DNA from: Pseudomonas xantholysinigenes
GTDB lineage: Bacteria; Pseudomonadota; Gammaproteobacteria; Pseudomonadales; Pseudomonadaceae
DNA length: 64,000 nucleotides
Direction: 5' to 3'
Assembly: GCF_014268885.2 (NCBI RefSeq)
Contig: NZ_CP077095.1
Span: forward strand, 5,284,001-5,348,000
Part shown: piece after piece, positions 1 through 9,211 of the stretch
Layout of the letters: every line of letters begins with the position of its first letter
Numbering within the stretch: position 1 is the first letter of the stretch
Made by a program: the position numbers and the translations under genes
Notes under the pieces: model-generated
Seen by the model: the letters and a program-made list of their open reading frames with translations, nothing else
Database searches by the model: none
Told to the model about the DNA's origin: nothing

Positions 1-158
1 AAACGCCATGTTGATTGCCAATAGCGACACGCCGTTATTCCATAAACGACTATGCAAATTCCTTTTGGGTATAAATTCGTTTGTTTTCAGGCTGTTAGCA
101 TTTCCGTTCGTAATCGCTCACAGAGGCGATGCCTCTTCCGCCTTCAACTGGAGCTTCA

Positions 159-1550
159 ATGAACCTGCCCCTGTCACTCAACCTGCTGGCGTTCCTGGCC
201 CTGCTGCTGGGCCTGGCGCAAACCCGCCGCACCGACTGGAGCCTGGCCAAGAAGGTCCTGCTCGGCCTGGTGCTGGGCGTGCTCTTCGGCCTGGCCCTGC
301 ATACGCTCTATGGCGCCGGCCATCCGGTGCTCAAGGCCACCCTGGCCTGGCTCGACCTGGTCGGCAACGGCTACGTCGGCCTGCTGCAGATGATCGTCAT
401 GCCGCTGATCTTCGCCTCGATCCTCAGCGCCGTGGCCCGCTTGCACAATGCCTCGTCCCTGGGCCGGATCAGCGTGCTGAGCATCGGCACACTGCTGCTG
501 ACCACCGCCATCGCCGCATTGATCGGCATCGCCCTGACCAACCTGTTCGGCCTCAGCGCCGAGGGCCTGGTGGCCGGCGTCCAGGAAAGCGCGCGCCTGC
601 AAGCCATCCACAGCGACTACGCGGGCAAGGTCGCCGACCTCAACATCCCACAGCTGCTGCTGTCGTTCATCCCCAGCAACCCCGTGGGCGACCTGGCCCG
701 GGCCAAGCCGACCTCGATCATCAGCGTGGTGATCTTCGCCGTGTTCCTCGGCCTTGCCGCCTTGCAGTTGATCAAGGACGACAAGGACAAGGGTGAACGC
801 GCGCTGTCGGCCATCGACGTGCTGCAGGCCTGGGTGATGCGCCTGGTGCGCCTGGTGATGAAGCTCACGCCCTACGGCGTGCTGGCGCTGATGACCAAGG
901 TGGTGGCCAGCTCCAACCTGGAAGACATCCTCAAGCTGGGCAGCTTCGTGGTGGTCTCGTACATCGGCCTGGGCCTGATGTTCGTGGTCCATGGGCTGAT
1001 CCTGGCGCTGACCGGCGTCAGCCCGCTGCGCTTCTTCCGCAAGGTATGGCCGGTGCTGACCTTCGCCTTCACCAGCCGCTCCAGCGCCGCCAGCATCCCG
1101 CTGAACATCGAGGCGCAGACCCAGCGCCTGGGCGTGCCGCAGTCGATCGCCAGCTTCAGCGCCTCGTTCGGCGCCACCATCGGCCAGAACGGCTGCGCCG
1201 GGCTGTACCCAGCCATGTTGGCGGTGATGGTCGCCCCAGCGGTGGGCATCGATACCTTCGACCCGCTGTGGATCGCCACCCTGGTGGCCATCGTCACCCT
1301 GAGCTCGGCCGGTGTCGCCGGCGTGGGTGGCGGCGCCACCTTCGCCGCGCTGATCGTGCTGCCGGCCATGGGCCTGCCGGTTGAACTGGTGGCACTGCTG
1401 ATTTCGGTGGAGCCGTTGATCGACATGGGCCGCACGGCCTTGAACGTGAATGGCTCGATGACCGCGGGCGTGGTCACCAGCCAACTGCTCAAGCAGACCG
1501 ACCAGCAGGTGCTGGGCGGGGATGAGCATGCCGAGTTGAGTCATTCCTGA
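159..1550 (+). CDS. tcyP: L-cystine:cation symporter TcyP
   Basis: Secondary transporter of the dicarboxylate/amino acid:cation symporter family, inner membrane, predicted to import L-cystine. The 463-residue product has the same length as E. coli TcyP (YdjN) and matches it closely as I recall it, including the [10 protein letters not shown] segment near residue 305 and the following [16 protein letters not shown] segment. The ATG at 159 is preceded by GGAG at 8-9 bases; an in-frame ATG at 129 lacks this. It is a single-gene unit ending at a GC-rich hairpin terminator (1561-1580). TTATTCC at 35-41 resembles motifs upstream of metQ further right, which would fit sulfur-starvation control (inference). 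Confidence 0.93.
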   Translation: MNLPLSLNLLAFLALLLGLAQTRRTDWSLAKKVLLGLVLGVLFGLALHTLYGAGHPVLKATLAWLDLVGNGYVGLLQMIVMPLIFASILSAVARLHNASSLGRISVLSIGTLLLTTAIAALIGIALTNLFGLSAEGLVAGVQESARLQAIHSDYAGKVADLNIPQLLLSFIPSNPVGDLARAKPTSIISVVIFAVFLGLAALQLIKDDKDKGERALSAIDVLQAWVMRLVRLVMKLTPYGVLALMTKVVASSNLEDILKLGSFVVVSYIGLGLMFVVHGLILALTGVSPLRFFRKVWPVLTFAFTSRSSAASIPLNIEAQTQRLGVPQSIASFSASFGATIGQNGCAGLYPAMLAVMVAPAVGIDTFDPLWIATLVAIVTLSSAGVAGVGGGATFAALIVLPAMGLPVELVALLISVEPLIDMGRTALNVNGSMTAGVVTSQLLKQTDQQVLGGDEHAELSHS

Positions 1551-1560
1551 TAAATCGCCG

Positions 1561-1580
1561 GGGGCGCTTTGCGCCCCTTT
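1561..1580 (+). terminator. rho-independent terminator of tcyP
   Basis: GGGGCGC-TTT-GCGCCCC followed by TTT begins 10 bases after the tcyP stop. It forms a perfect 7-bp GC stem. Confidence 0.75.
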
Positions 1581-1589
1581 CGCGGCACG

Positions 1590-1650
1590 AGGCCGCTCCT
1601 ACAAGGGTTATGCGATCCCTGTAGGAGCGGCCTTGCCGAGGCGTCGGACC
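1590..1650. repeat. REP-type inverted pair (family 2, GGCCGCTCCTACA)
   Basis: GGCCGCTCCTACA at 1591-1603 faces TGTAGGAGCGGCC at 1620-1632 between the convergent genes tcyP and the TonB receptor. The same family recurs near 9.8, 22.2, 48.0 and 53.3 kb of the window. Confidence 0.7.
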
Positions 1651-1656
1651 GGCCGG

Positions 1657-1676
1657 AAAGGGCTGCAAAGCAGCCC
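1657..1676 (-). terminator. terminator of the TonB-dependent receptor gene
   Basis: Read on the minus strand this is GGGCTGC-TTT-GCAGCCC followed by TTT, starting 14 bases beyond the receptor stop codon. It is a perfect 7-bp stem. Confidence 0.7.
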
Positions 1677-1689
1677 CGGCGATTCAGGC

Positions 1690-4077
1690 TCAGTACGTCG
1701 CCCGCAGCTTCAACGTCAGGTTGCGCGGCTCGCCGTAGAAGTTCGAGCCCCAGGCACTGTCCACCCGCTCGTAGTACACCCGGTCGAACAGGTTGTTGGC
1801 GGTCAGCGTCGCCGACAGATGCTTGTTGAAGCGATACCCCACCTGGGCCGTGGCCACGCTGTAGCCGCCCTGGACGAAGTCCACCTGGTTGCGCGTGTAG
1901 TAGGTGGAACTGACCACCCGCACGCCCCCGCCCACACTGAACCCTTCCAGCGGCCCATCGGCAAACGCATAGCGCGTCCACACATTGAAGTTGTGCTTGG
2001 GCGTGATGCTGATGCCCTGGTAGTCGGCCTGGCTTCCCGACTCCAGGCGGGTGAAGGCATAGCCGGTGCTGAGGCTCCAGTTGTCGGTCAGGTTGCCCGA
2101 CAGCTCGGTCTCCCAGCCTTGGCTGCGCACCTTGGCCTGGGCCTCGTAGAACGGCGTCTGGCCGATCTGCTGGGCACGGTTTTCGTCGTAGATGCGAAAC
2201 ACCGACAGGCTACCGTTCAGGCGGCCATCGAAGAACTCGCGCTTCAAGCCCAGCTCATACTGCTTGCCCTCGCGCGGATCCACCGTGCTGTTGCCACCGG
2301 CCATTTGCGTCTGCGGTTTGTACACCGTCGTGTAACTGGCATATGCCGACAGCTCGGGGGTGAGCTTGGCAACCAGCGCACCGTAGGGGATCACCTTGCG
2401 GCGCACGCTGCTGTGCGGGTCGGAGAACTCGTTGAAGAATGGGTTGGCGTTATGCCCATCGCTGTCGAACCAGATCACCCGGCTGCCGAGGATCACGTCC
2501 AGCCAGTCGTTGGCGCTGATCTTGGTGCGGCCATATACCCCGTACTGGTTGGATTTCGACGAGTTGCCGTTGTCCATCGCGTAGTCGACCTTGGGAATGT
2601 TGATACTGCCCGGATCGAACACATTGATATCGAAGTACTCGCGGCCACCGTAGCGAAAGTCCTTGTCCACATGCTGGTAGTCGGCCCCCAGCGTCAGCTC
2701 ATGGGTACGCCCGAACGCCTCGAAAGGCCGCGTCACGAAGCTGTCCAGGCCCAGGGTCTTGATATGGGTGTAGTAGTTGTAGGCCACCGCCGAACTGGCG
2801 CCGGTCTCGGGGTTCACCGAGCCGTCGGTCCAGGTGAAGTTGCGCGTCGGTGCCTCGGCATCGCGGTAGGTCAGCGAGGTCTTGAACTGGCCGCCATCGT
2901 CCAGCGCATGGTCGACCTCGAAGAAGCTCTCCCATACACGCTCGTCCAGCTCGTTCCACTTGGCGTCGACGAAGGTCGAACGCTTGACGTCGAGCAACTT
3001 GCCGCTGTCATACGCCGGCAAGCCGAACGCCGGCACCGACTTGTTGCGCTGGTAGGCACCGCCCAGGGTCAAGGTGGTGGCTGGCGACAGGTCGTACTCC
3101 AGGCGCCCGTACATCATCGGGCGCTCGTTCTGGGCGTAGTCGACGAACGCCTGGTTGTTCTCGTAGGCGGTGACGAAACGCCCACGCAAGCTGCCGTCGC
3201 TGTTCAACGGGCCAGTGACATCCACTGTGGAGTGGTAGCGATCATAGGTGCCGGCCGACAGCTCGCCAGACAACGCGAACTGCCCCAGCGCCCGCTTGCG
3301 CACCAGGTTGATGGTGCCGCCAGGCTCGCCCGCGCCCTGGTACAGGCCGGATGGCCCGCGCAGCACTTCGACACGGTCGTACATGGCCAGGTCGAACGCC
3401 GTGGCCATGTCGCCCTGCCCGGTGGGCTGGGTGACGCCATCGACCTGCACCATGTCGACCGGGAAACCACGCATGTACACGTCGTTGAGGTTGGAGCCGG
3501 TGTTGTAGCTCTTGATCGTGGTGCCGGTCACCTGCCGCATGGCGTCCTGAAGGCTGTTCATGTTCTGGTCATCCAAACGCTGGCGGGTCACCACCGAGAC
3601 CGACTGAGGAATGTCCTTGAGTTTCTGCTCGCCCTTGCCCAGGGTCAGCGAACCCGTGGTGTAGGAGCCGGTGCCTTCGGTGGTGGTACCCAACTGGCTG
3701 CTGTCGATCTTGACCGCGCCCAGTTGCAGGGCACTGTCATTGACGCCGCGCTGGCGCTCCAGGGTGACGCTGTCGCCGTCGATGTAGGCGGCGCGCAGGC
3801 CGGTGCCCTGGAGCAGGCGAGCCAACGCCTGGTCCTGTGGATAACTGCCGCTCAGGCCCGACGAACGCAAGCCCTGGGTGAACTCGCCCGGCACCAGCAC
3901 CTGAACCCGGGTCACCGCACTGAAGGCCGCCAGGGCCGCGTCCAATGGCTGCGCCGGAATATCGAAACGGTAGACCTGCGCCTGGGCGGCGGCCAGGGCG
4001 TGCCCAGGCCCGGCCAGCGCCGTGCTGCCCAGCGCAATGGCCAGGCCCAGCACGGCCCGAGTGGCAGTGGTTTTCAT
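1690..4077 (-). CDS. TonB-dependent siderophore receptor with signalling domain (FpvA/FoxA type)
   Basis: Outer-membrane receptor of 795 residues, predicted to import a ferric siderophore using TonB energy. It has a signal peptide (about 1-30), an N-terminal secretin/TonB STN signalling domain (about 45-95, FDIPAQPLDAALAAFS), a plug (about 140-245, DIPQSVSVVTRQRL and VEVLRGPSGLYQGAGEPGG) and a beta-barrel ending in the aromatic residue Tyr. The STN domain marks it as a transducing receptor, which contacts a FecR-type anti-sigma factor. That protein and an ECF sigma factor lie immediately upstream on the same strand, so sigma, FecR and receptor form one cell-surface signalling set. The ligand cannot be told from sequence. 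Confidence 0.92.
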   Translation of the reverse strand: MKTTATRAVLGLAIALGSTALAGPGHALAAAQAQVYRFDIPAQPLDAALAAFSAVTRVQVLVPGEFTQGLRSSGLSGSYPQDQALARLLQGTGLRAAYIDGDSVTLERQRGVNDSALQLGAVKIDSSQLGTTTEGTGSYTTGSLTLGKGEQKLKDIPQSVSVVTRQRLDDQNMNSLQDAMRQVTGTTIKSYNTGSNLNDVYMRGFPVDMVQVDGVTQPTGQGDMATAFDLAMYDRVEVLRGPSGLYQGAGEPGGTINLVRKRALGQFALSGELSAGTYDRYHSTVDVTGPLNSDGSLRGRFVTAYENNQAFVDYAQNERPMMYGRLEYDLSPATTLTLGGAYQRNKSVPAFGLPAYDSGKLLDVKRSTFVDAKWNELDERVWESFFEVDHALDDGGQFKTSLTYRDAEAPTRNFTWTDGSVNPETGASSAVAYNYYTHIKTLGLDSFVTRPFEAFGRTHELTLGADYQHVDKDFRYGGREYFDINVFDPGSINIPKVDYAMDNGNSSKSNQYGVYGRTKISANDWLDVILGSRVIWFDSDGHNANPFFNEFSDPHSSVRRKVIPYGALVAKLTPELSAYASYTTVYKPQTQMAGGNSTVDPREGKQYELGLKREFFDGRLNGSLSVFRIYDENRAQQIGQTPFYEAQAKVRSQGWETELSGNLTDNWSLSTGYAFTRLESGSQADYQGISITPKHNFNVWTRYAFADGPLEGFSVGGGVRVVSSTYYTRNQVDFVQGGYSVATAQVGYRFNKHLSATLTANNLFDRVYYERVDSAWGSNFYGEPRNLTLKLRATY

Positions 4078-4196
4078 CAGTGGAACTCCCCGAGTTCAGC
4101 CAAGTGATAGAGCGGCGCGGCACTATCTGAGAGTGCTTATTATTTGCGCCTACTCAATCAAGGACGTCGTACCCGTGGCAATCCCCGAAACTTTTT

Positions 4197-5180
4197 TCAA
4201 CTTTCGCGCAGGATGCGCAGGTAGGGGGTGTATTGCTCGGTGCGCACGCCCAGGATGCGGGTCAGGGCCTTGAGCACGGCCTCGGGCTTGTCGATGTCGA
4301 ACACCCCGGACACCTTGCGCTGGCGCAGCGTGTCGCCCAGCACCAGGGTCTGCCCGGGCCAGTAGCGGTTGAGCTCGGCGACCACTTCGGCCAAGGGTTG
4401 CTGGCTGAACACCAGTTGCCGCTCGCGCCAGGCAAAGGCGCGACCCGGGTCGAACGGGTGAATGGCCCCCGTGCCGCTGGCGGCGTACTCCACGGCCTGC
4501 CCCGGCTCGAGCATGACCGGCGCCGCGCTGCCCACGCCTACCTCGACCTTGCCCTGGGCCAGGCGTACATGGGTCTGCCCCTCTGCCTGGGCAACGCTGA
4601 AGCGCGTGCCGATCACCCGCACCCAGCCATCGCCGGAGCGGACCACGAATGGCCGCCCTGGGTCACGGGTCACTTCGAACCAGGCTTCACCCCGCAACAG
4701 ATGGATGCGCCGCTCGTCTGCCCTCAGCTCGACCTGCAGGGCGCTGTCGGTATTGAGCTGGATCCGCGAACCGTCCTCGAGCTGCACGCTGCGCGACTCG
4801 CCGGTAGCGGTGGCGTAGTCGGCGCGCCAGCGATCGAGCCAAGGCGTCTGGCTGACCAGCACGCCCATCAGCAACACCGCGGCGGCGGCACTCGCCATCC
4901 GGCCCCAGGGCCGGCGTTTGCGGGCACGCCAGGCCGCCTGCTGTTGCTCACGCAGCTGGCGGGCGGGGCCCTGCAAGGCGCCGAGCAAGCTGAGTACTTC
5001 GTCCCAGGCCTGCGCCTGGCCTGGCCCCTGGGCCCGCCACACGGCGAAGGCCTGGCGCTCGTCCAGGGTGACGTCCTCTGCGTGCAGGCGGTAGTACCAG
5101 GCCGTGGCTTCGGCGAACAACTGCTCGTGGTCGGGCGTGTCACTCATCGACGTGGTCCTGTCCTCGGGTACACGGCTCAT
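4197..5180 (-). CDS. FecR-family anti-sigma regulator
   Basis: Inner-membrane sigma-factor regulator of 327 residues for cell-surface signalling. The cytoplasmic N-terminal part (about 10-60) has the DUF4880 pattern, followed by one membrane segment near residues 95-115 (AAAAVLLMGVLVS), a periplasmic FecR domain with SVQLEDGSRIQLNTDS, and a C-terminal STN-like region that should meet the receptor. The ATG at 5180 overlaps the sigma-factor stop codon as ATGA, implying translational coupling. A second ATG (MSDTPDH) lies 11 codons in. The longer open frame upstream runs inside the sigma gene and is not used. Confidence 0.9.
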   Translation of the reverse strand: MSRVPEDRTTSMSDTPDHEQLFAEATAWYYRLHAEDVTLDERQAFAVWRAQGPGQAQAWDEVLSLLGALQGPARQLREQQQAAWRARKRRPWGRMASAAAAVLLMGVLVSQTPWLDRWRADYATATGESRSVQLEDGSRIQLNTDSALQVELRADERRIHLLRGEAWFEVTRDPGRPFVVRSGDGWVRVIGTRFSVAQAEGQTHVRLAQGKVEVGVGSAAPVMLEPGQAVEYAASGTGAIHPFDPGRAFAWRERQLVFSQQPLAEVVAELNRYWPGQTLVLGDTLRQRKVSGVFDIDKPEAVLKALTRILGVRTEQYTPYLRILRES

Positions 5181-5710
5181 TGGCGTTGCGTCCTTGCGCT
5201 GCCGTCCAGTTGCGCCTTGATGAACGCACGGCAGTCGAGCAGCGCGCGGCGCAACTGGTATTCGACGCTGCGCGGGGTGATCTTCAGGCGCTCGCCAATG
5301 TCGCGGTAGGTGCAACCGTCGACATGATAGAGCAGGAAGATCTGCCGGGTCGCCTCGGGCAAAGCCTGGATGGCGGCCTGCATCAGCGCCTGTTCCTGCA
5401 GGGCGGCCAGTTGTTCGTCGGCCGCAGGTGCCTCGCAGGCCAGCTCGTCACTGGGTTCGCCGCCGTCCAGGCGCTCGCGGCGAATGGCCTGGCGCTGGTG
5501 ATCGCGCACCAGGTTGCTGGCGATGGTGAAGAGAAACGCCGGCAGGTTGTCGATCTGCTTGTCGGCAGGCAGCCGCGCCAGGCGCAGGAATGATTCCTGG
5601 GTCAGGTCGGCGGCCACCTGGGCGTTACCGGTGCGGCGGGCGACAAAGGCTTCGAGGGCTTTCTTGTGTTCGGCGAACAACCGGGCGATCTGCTGGTTCC
5701 ACGAAGACAC
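5177..5710 (-). CDS. ECF sigma factor, FecI type (iron starvation sigma factor)
   Basis: RNA polymerase sigma factor of 177 residues with sigma-70 region 2 (about 15-80, including DLTQESFLRLARL and FLFTIASNLVRDHQR) and region 4 (about 115-165, LPEATRQIFLLYHVDGCTYRDIGERL). It should direct the adjacent receptor gene when the siderophore is bound. The start is GTG at 5710, preceded by AGGA with 6-base spacing. It heads the sigma-fecR-receptor set. Iron (Fur) control is normal for this family, but the upstream 75 bases contain no convincing Fur box. Confidence 0.92.
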   Translation of the reverse strand: MSSWNQQIARLFAEHKKALEAFVARRTGNAQVAADLTQESFLRLARLPADKQIDNLPAFLFTIASNLVRDHQRQAIRRERLDGGEPSDELACEAPAADEQLAALQEQALMQAAIQALPEATRQIFLLYHVDGCTYRDIGERLKITPRSVEYQLRRALLDCRAFIKAQLDGSARTQRQ

Positions 5711-5784
5711 GGCACGTCCTGGCTCTAGGTCTCAAGAGGTGCGCACGCTAGCAGAAGATGAGATGAATTCGCAATTGCTGCCAA

Positions 5785-6303
5785 TCAGCGTTTATCCCAG
5801 ACCTCGAAATGGTAGGCCGGGCCATCGCCTTCGGCAGCCTGGGCCTGACTCGACGCCAACTGCCACTGCCCCGGGTCGTACTCGGGGAACCAGGCGTCGC
5901 CCTGGGGCGACAGCTCGACCCGGGTCAGGTACATGCGGCTCACCAGCCCTTTTTCCAGCGCCTGGCCGTAAAGCTGCGCGCCGCCGATCAGCATCAGCTC
6001 CTCGACGCCCTGCTCTTGGGCCCACTGCTCGGCGCGTACCAGCGCAGCTTCCAGCGAGGCGAACACCTCGGCACCGGCCAGTTGCAGCCCAGGCTGGCGG
6101 CTGACGACGATGTTCAATCGCCCCGGCAATGGCCGGCCCAGCGAATCCCAGGTCTTGCGCCCCATGATGATCGGCTTGCCCAGGGTGGTGGCCTTGAAGT
6201 ACTTGAAGTCCCCCGGCAGGTGCCAGGGCATGGTGTTGTCGATGCCGATCACACGGTTCTCGGCGAGCGCCGCGATCAGGCTGAGGGGGAGAGATGTGTT
6301 CAT
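5785..6303 (-). CDS. folA: dihydrofolate reductase
   Basis: Reduces dihydrofolate to tetrahydrofolate with NADPH in the cytosol, supporting the thymidylate cycle together with ThyA encoded at 18.7 kb. The 172-residue product shows the family landmarks: LIAALAENRVIG at the N-terminus, MPWHLPGDFKYFK (substrate/NADPH site), IIMGRKTWDSLGRPLPGR, and LMLIGGAQLYGQAL near residue 105. The ATG at 6303 is set by homology; there is no good ribosome binding site. The much longer open frame reading into it from the right is the antisense of the DUF2868 gene. Confidence 0.95.
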   Translation of the reverse strand: MNTSLPLSLIAALAENRVIGIDNTMPWHLPGDFKYFKATTLGKPIIMGRKTWDSLGRPLPGRLNIVVSRQPGLQLAGAEVFASLEAALVRAEQWAQEQGVEELMLIGGAQLYGQALEKGLVSRMYLTRVELSPQGDAWFPEYDPGQWQLASSQAQAAEGDGPAYHFEVWDKR

Positions 6304-6369
6304 GCCGGCGAGGATAGCACCGGGCACGTGGGTTATGCTTGCGCCCTGACCTGTGCAATGGAAGAGCTT

Positions 6370-7749
6370 GTGACGGCACTGACTCCACTCGACAAACGCT
6401 GGCTCACCGAAGCGGTGCGCCTGCGCGAGGAACACGCCGGCCCCCTGGAGGACCAGGAGGCCAACCGTCGCGCCCGCCAGCAAGGCGGCGACCTGGCCAC
6501 GCGCATTGAGGCTCGTGCCCTGTGGCTGGCCGAGCGCGACGGCATGACCACGGCGCTGCGCCACTGGAAGCAAGGTGCGCGCCTGGCGCTGCTGGCACTG
6601 GCCCTGCTGGCCGTGCTCAGCGGTGCCGGCCTGGGGCTGGCCGCGCTGGGCGACGGCCAGCGCCCGGTGAATGTGTTCTGGGCCCTGGGCAGCCTGCTTG
6701 GGCTCAACCTGCTGTTGCTGCTCGGCTGGGCGGTCGGTTTCTTTTTCGCCGGTGAGCAAGGCGCGACCCTGGGCCGCCTGTGGCTGTGGCTCAGCGAGCG
6801 TTTCGCCCGCGACGCCAAGGCCGCGCAACTGGCCCCCGCGCTGCTGGTACTGCTGCAGCGCCAGCGCCTGAACCGCTGGCTGCTCGGCCTGCTGGTGCAT
6901 GGCTTGTGGCTGCTGGCGATGCTCGCCGCCCTGGGCATGCTGCTGGCACTGCTGGCGACCCGGCGCTACGGCTTCGTCTGGGAAACCACGCTGCTCGCCG
7001 CCGAACCTTTCATCAATCTCACCCAGGCCTTGGGCGCCCTGCCCTCGCTGCTCGGATTCGGCGTGCCGGACGAAACCATGATCCGCGCCAGCGGCGCCAC
7101 CCTGCCGGCCCTCGATCTGGCGCGCCAGGCCTGGGCCAGTTGGCTGCTCGGCGTGGTGCTGGTCTATGGCCTGCTGCCACGCCTGGTACTGGCGGTGCTG
7201 TGCCTGTGGCACTGGCGCCAGGGCCGCACCCGCCTGGCCCTGGACCTCAATCTGCCCGGCTATGCCGCGTTGCGCGACGCCTTGATGCCCCGCAGCGAGC
7301 GTATCGGTGTGCAGGACGCCGCGCCCGAGGCACTGCCGCGCTTCGAAGCCGGCCAGCTGGAAAGTGGCAGCAGCGGCGCCCTGCTGGTGGGCCTGGAACT
7401 GGATGACCAACGGCCCTGGCCCCCGCTGTTGCCGCAGGGCGTGACCAACGCCGGTGTGCTCGACAGCCGCGAATCACGCAACAAGTTGCTCGAGCAACTT
7501 GGCCGCTTTCCCCCGGCGCGCCTGGCCATCGCCTGCGATCCGCACCGCTCGCCGGATCGCGGCAGCTTGGCGTTGCTCGCGGAGCTGGCGCGCAATGCCG
7601 GCGCCACGCGTATCTGGCTGCTCCAGGCCCAACCCGGTGAGGCCCTGGACGCCGCGCGCCTGGGCGACTGGCACGAGGCCCTCGACCGCCTCGGCCTGGC
7701 CCATGCCGACACCTCGCCCCTGACCTGGCTGGAGCATGGCCATGACTGA
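6370..7749 (+). CDS. DUF2868 membrane protein, partner of the downstream GTPase
   Basis: Uncharacterised inner-membrane protein of about 459 residues. At least four hydrophobic segments are visible (for example LALLALALLAVLSGAGLGLAAL, LLGLNLLLLLGWAVGFFF, LLVHGLWLLAMLAALGMLLALLA and ASWLLGVVLVYGLLPRLVLAVL), followed by a soluble C-terminal region from about residue 290. I assign it to DUF2868 from the N-terminal LTEAVRLREEHAGPLEDQEANRRA pattern and the context. GTG at 6370 after GGAAGAG is preferred; ATG at 6358 is the alternative. The last codons overlap the GTPase start, so the two proteins are probably made together. Function unknown. Confidence 0.75.
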   Translation: MTALTPLDKRWLTEAVRLREEHAGPLEDQEANRRARQQGGDLATRIEARALWLAERDGMTTALRHWKQGARLALLALALLAVLSGAGLGLAALGDGQRPVNVFWALGSLLGLNLLLLLGWAVGFFFAGEQGATLGRLWLWLSERFARDAKAAQLAPALLVLLQRQRLNRWLLGLLVHGLWLLAMLAALGMLLALLATRRYGFVWETTLLAAEPFINLTQALGALPSLLGFGVPDETMIRASGATLPALDLARQAWASWLLGVVLVYGLLPRLVLAVLCLWHWRQGRTRLALDLNLPGYAALRDALMPRSERIGVQDAAPEALPRFEAGQLESGSSGALLVGLELDDQRPWPPLLPQGVTNAGVLDSRESRNKLLEQLGRFPPARLAIACDPHRSPDRGSLALLAELARNAGATRIWLLQAQPGEALDAARLGDWHEALDRLGLAHADTSPLTWLEHGHD

Positions 7750-9106
7750 GCCGCTGAAACTGGCCGTGGTCGGCCACACCAACGTCGGCAAGACTTCGCT
7801 GCTGCGCACCCTGACCCGCGATGTCGGCTTCGGCGAGGTCTCGCACCGCCCCAGCACCACCCGCCATGTCGAAGGCGCGCGCCTGTCGGTCGACGGCGAG
7901 CCACTGCTGGAGCTGTACGACACCCCAGGCCTGGAGGACGCCATCGCCCTGCTCGACTACCTCGAACGCCTGGAGCGTCCGGGCGAGCGCCTGGACGGCC
8001 CGGCCCGCCTCGAGCGCTTTCTCCAGGGCAGCGAGGCGCGCCAGCGCTTCGAGCAGGAGGCCAAGGTGCTGCGCCAGTTGCTGGCGAGCAATGCCGGCCT
8101 GTACGTGATCGACGCCCGCGAACCGGTGCTGGCCAAGTACCGCGACGAGCTGAAGGTACTGGCTGGCTGCGGCAAGCCGCTGCTGCCGGTGCTCAACTTC
8201 GTCGCCAGCAGCCAGCACCGCGAGCCGGAGTGGCGCGAAGCCCTTGCCCGGCTAGGGCTTCACGCGCTGGTGCGGTTCGACAGCGTGGCCCCGCCTGAAG
8301 ACGGCGAGCGTCGCCTGTACGAAAGTCTCGCCCTGCTCCTGGAAGACGCCCGCCCGGCCCTGCAACGGCTGATCGACGACCAGCAGGCCCAGCGCCTGGC
8401 CCGCCAGCACAGCGGCAAGCGCCTGATTGCCGAGCTGTTGCTCGACTGTGCCGCCTGCCGGCGCAGCGTCGAGACCGAGCCCGCCGCCGAGGCGCGGGCC
8501 ATCGAAGCCCTGCGCCAAGACGTGCGCCAGCGCGAGCAGCGTTGTGTCGAGGCGCTGCTCAAGCTGTATGCCTTCCGCCGCGAGGACGCCAATGCCGGCG
8601 ACCTGCCATTGCTGGACGGGCGCTGGGGCGATGACCTGTTCAATCCGGAAACCTTGAAACTGCTGGGTGTACGCCTGGGCAGCGGCGTGGCGGCCGGGGC
8701 CGCGGCGGGCGCGGGCGTGGACCTGCTGGTGGGCGGCCTGACCCTGGGTGCGGCAGCACTGGCTGGGGCAATCGCTGGCGGTGCGCTGCAAACCGCGCGC
8801 AACTATGGCTCGCGGCTGATGGGCAAGTTCAAGGGACTACGCGAGCTGACCGTGGACGACAGCGTGTTGCGCCTGTTGGCGCTGCGCCAGCAGCAGTTGA
8901 TGGTGGCGCTGGAAGGCCGCGGACATGCGGCGCAGGACAGCATTCGCCTGGGCGCACTGGACGAAAAGGCCTGGCGCGAAGGCAAACTGCCCGAGGCGCT
9001 GAACAAGGCGCGCGCGCATCCGCAGTGGTCGACGCTCAATCCGGGGGCCAAGGTGAATCAGCCGGAGCGCCAGGAGCAGTTGGAAGCGTTGCTCTCTCAG
9101 CTTTGA
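7742..9106 (+). CDS. GTPase with DUF3482 C-terminal domain
   Basis: P-loop GTPase of the TrmE/Era class, 454 residues. G1 is GHTNVGKTS (residues 11-19) and G3 is DTPG (60-63). The G4 position reads LNFVAS near residue 152 rather than NKxD, so base specificity may be altered. After the G domain comes a charged helical region, then a glycine/alanine-rich hydrophobic stretch (about 325-370, GSGVAAGAAAGAG and LVGGLTLGAAALAGAIAGG) that could insert into membrane. The ATG at 7742 follows GGAG by 7 bases and overlaps the DUF2868 stop; ATG 7736 has worse spacing. The pairing with a membrane protein suggests a membrane-linked GTPase module; the role is unknown. Confidence 0.82.
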   Translation: MTEPLKLAVVGHTNVGKTSLLRTLTRDVGFGEVSHRPSTTRHVEGARLSVDGEPLLELYDTPGLEDAIALLDYLERLERPGERLDGPARLERFLQGSEARQRFEQEAKVLRQLLASNAGLYVIDAREPVLAKYRDELKVLAGCGKPLLPVLNFVASSQHREPEWREALARLGLHALVRFDSVAPPEDGERRLYESLALLLEDARPALQRLIDDQQAQRLARQHSGKRLIAELLLDCAACRRSVETEPAAEARAIEALRQDVRQREQRCVEALLKLYAFRREDANAGDLPLLDGRWGDDLFNPETLKLLGVRLGSGVAAGAAAGAGVDLLVGGLTLGAAALAGAIAGGALQTARNYGSRLMGKFKGLRELTVDDSVLRLLALRQQQLMVALEGRGHAAQDSIRLGALDEKAWREGKLPEALNKARAHPQWSTLNPGAKVNQPERQEQLEALLSQL

Positions 9107-9121
9107 GAACAGGTTCGGCCT

Positions 9122-9187
9122 CTTCGCGGGTAAACCCGCTCCCACAGTGCCTGCACATGACCTGTGGGAGCGGGTTTACCCGCGAAG
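9122..9187. repeat. REP inverted pair (family 1), bidirectional terminator candidate
   Basis: Two 26-base arms (9122-9147 and 9162-9187), each containing GCGGGTAAACCCGC plus TCCCACAG, are perfect inverse copies separated by 14 bases. They lie between the convergent DUF3482 and HD-domain genes. Confidence 0.85.
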
Positions 9188-9211
9188 GGGCCGGTGCAGG
9201 CCATCAAAGTC

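Noticed and set aside
1..158. Upstream gene end or promoter of tcyP
   Set aside because: No coding sequence is seen in 1-158. TATAAAT at 70-76 could be a -10 element, but no convincing -35 was found, so no promoter is annotated.
5735..5780. Fur box upstream of the ECF sigma gene
   Set aside because: AGATGAGATGAATTCGCAATT has a weak resemblance to GATAATGATAATCATTATC, but too few positions match to call it, although iron control is expected for this gene type.
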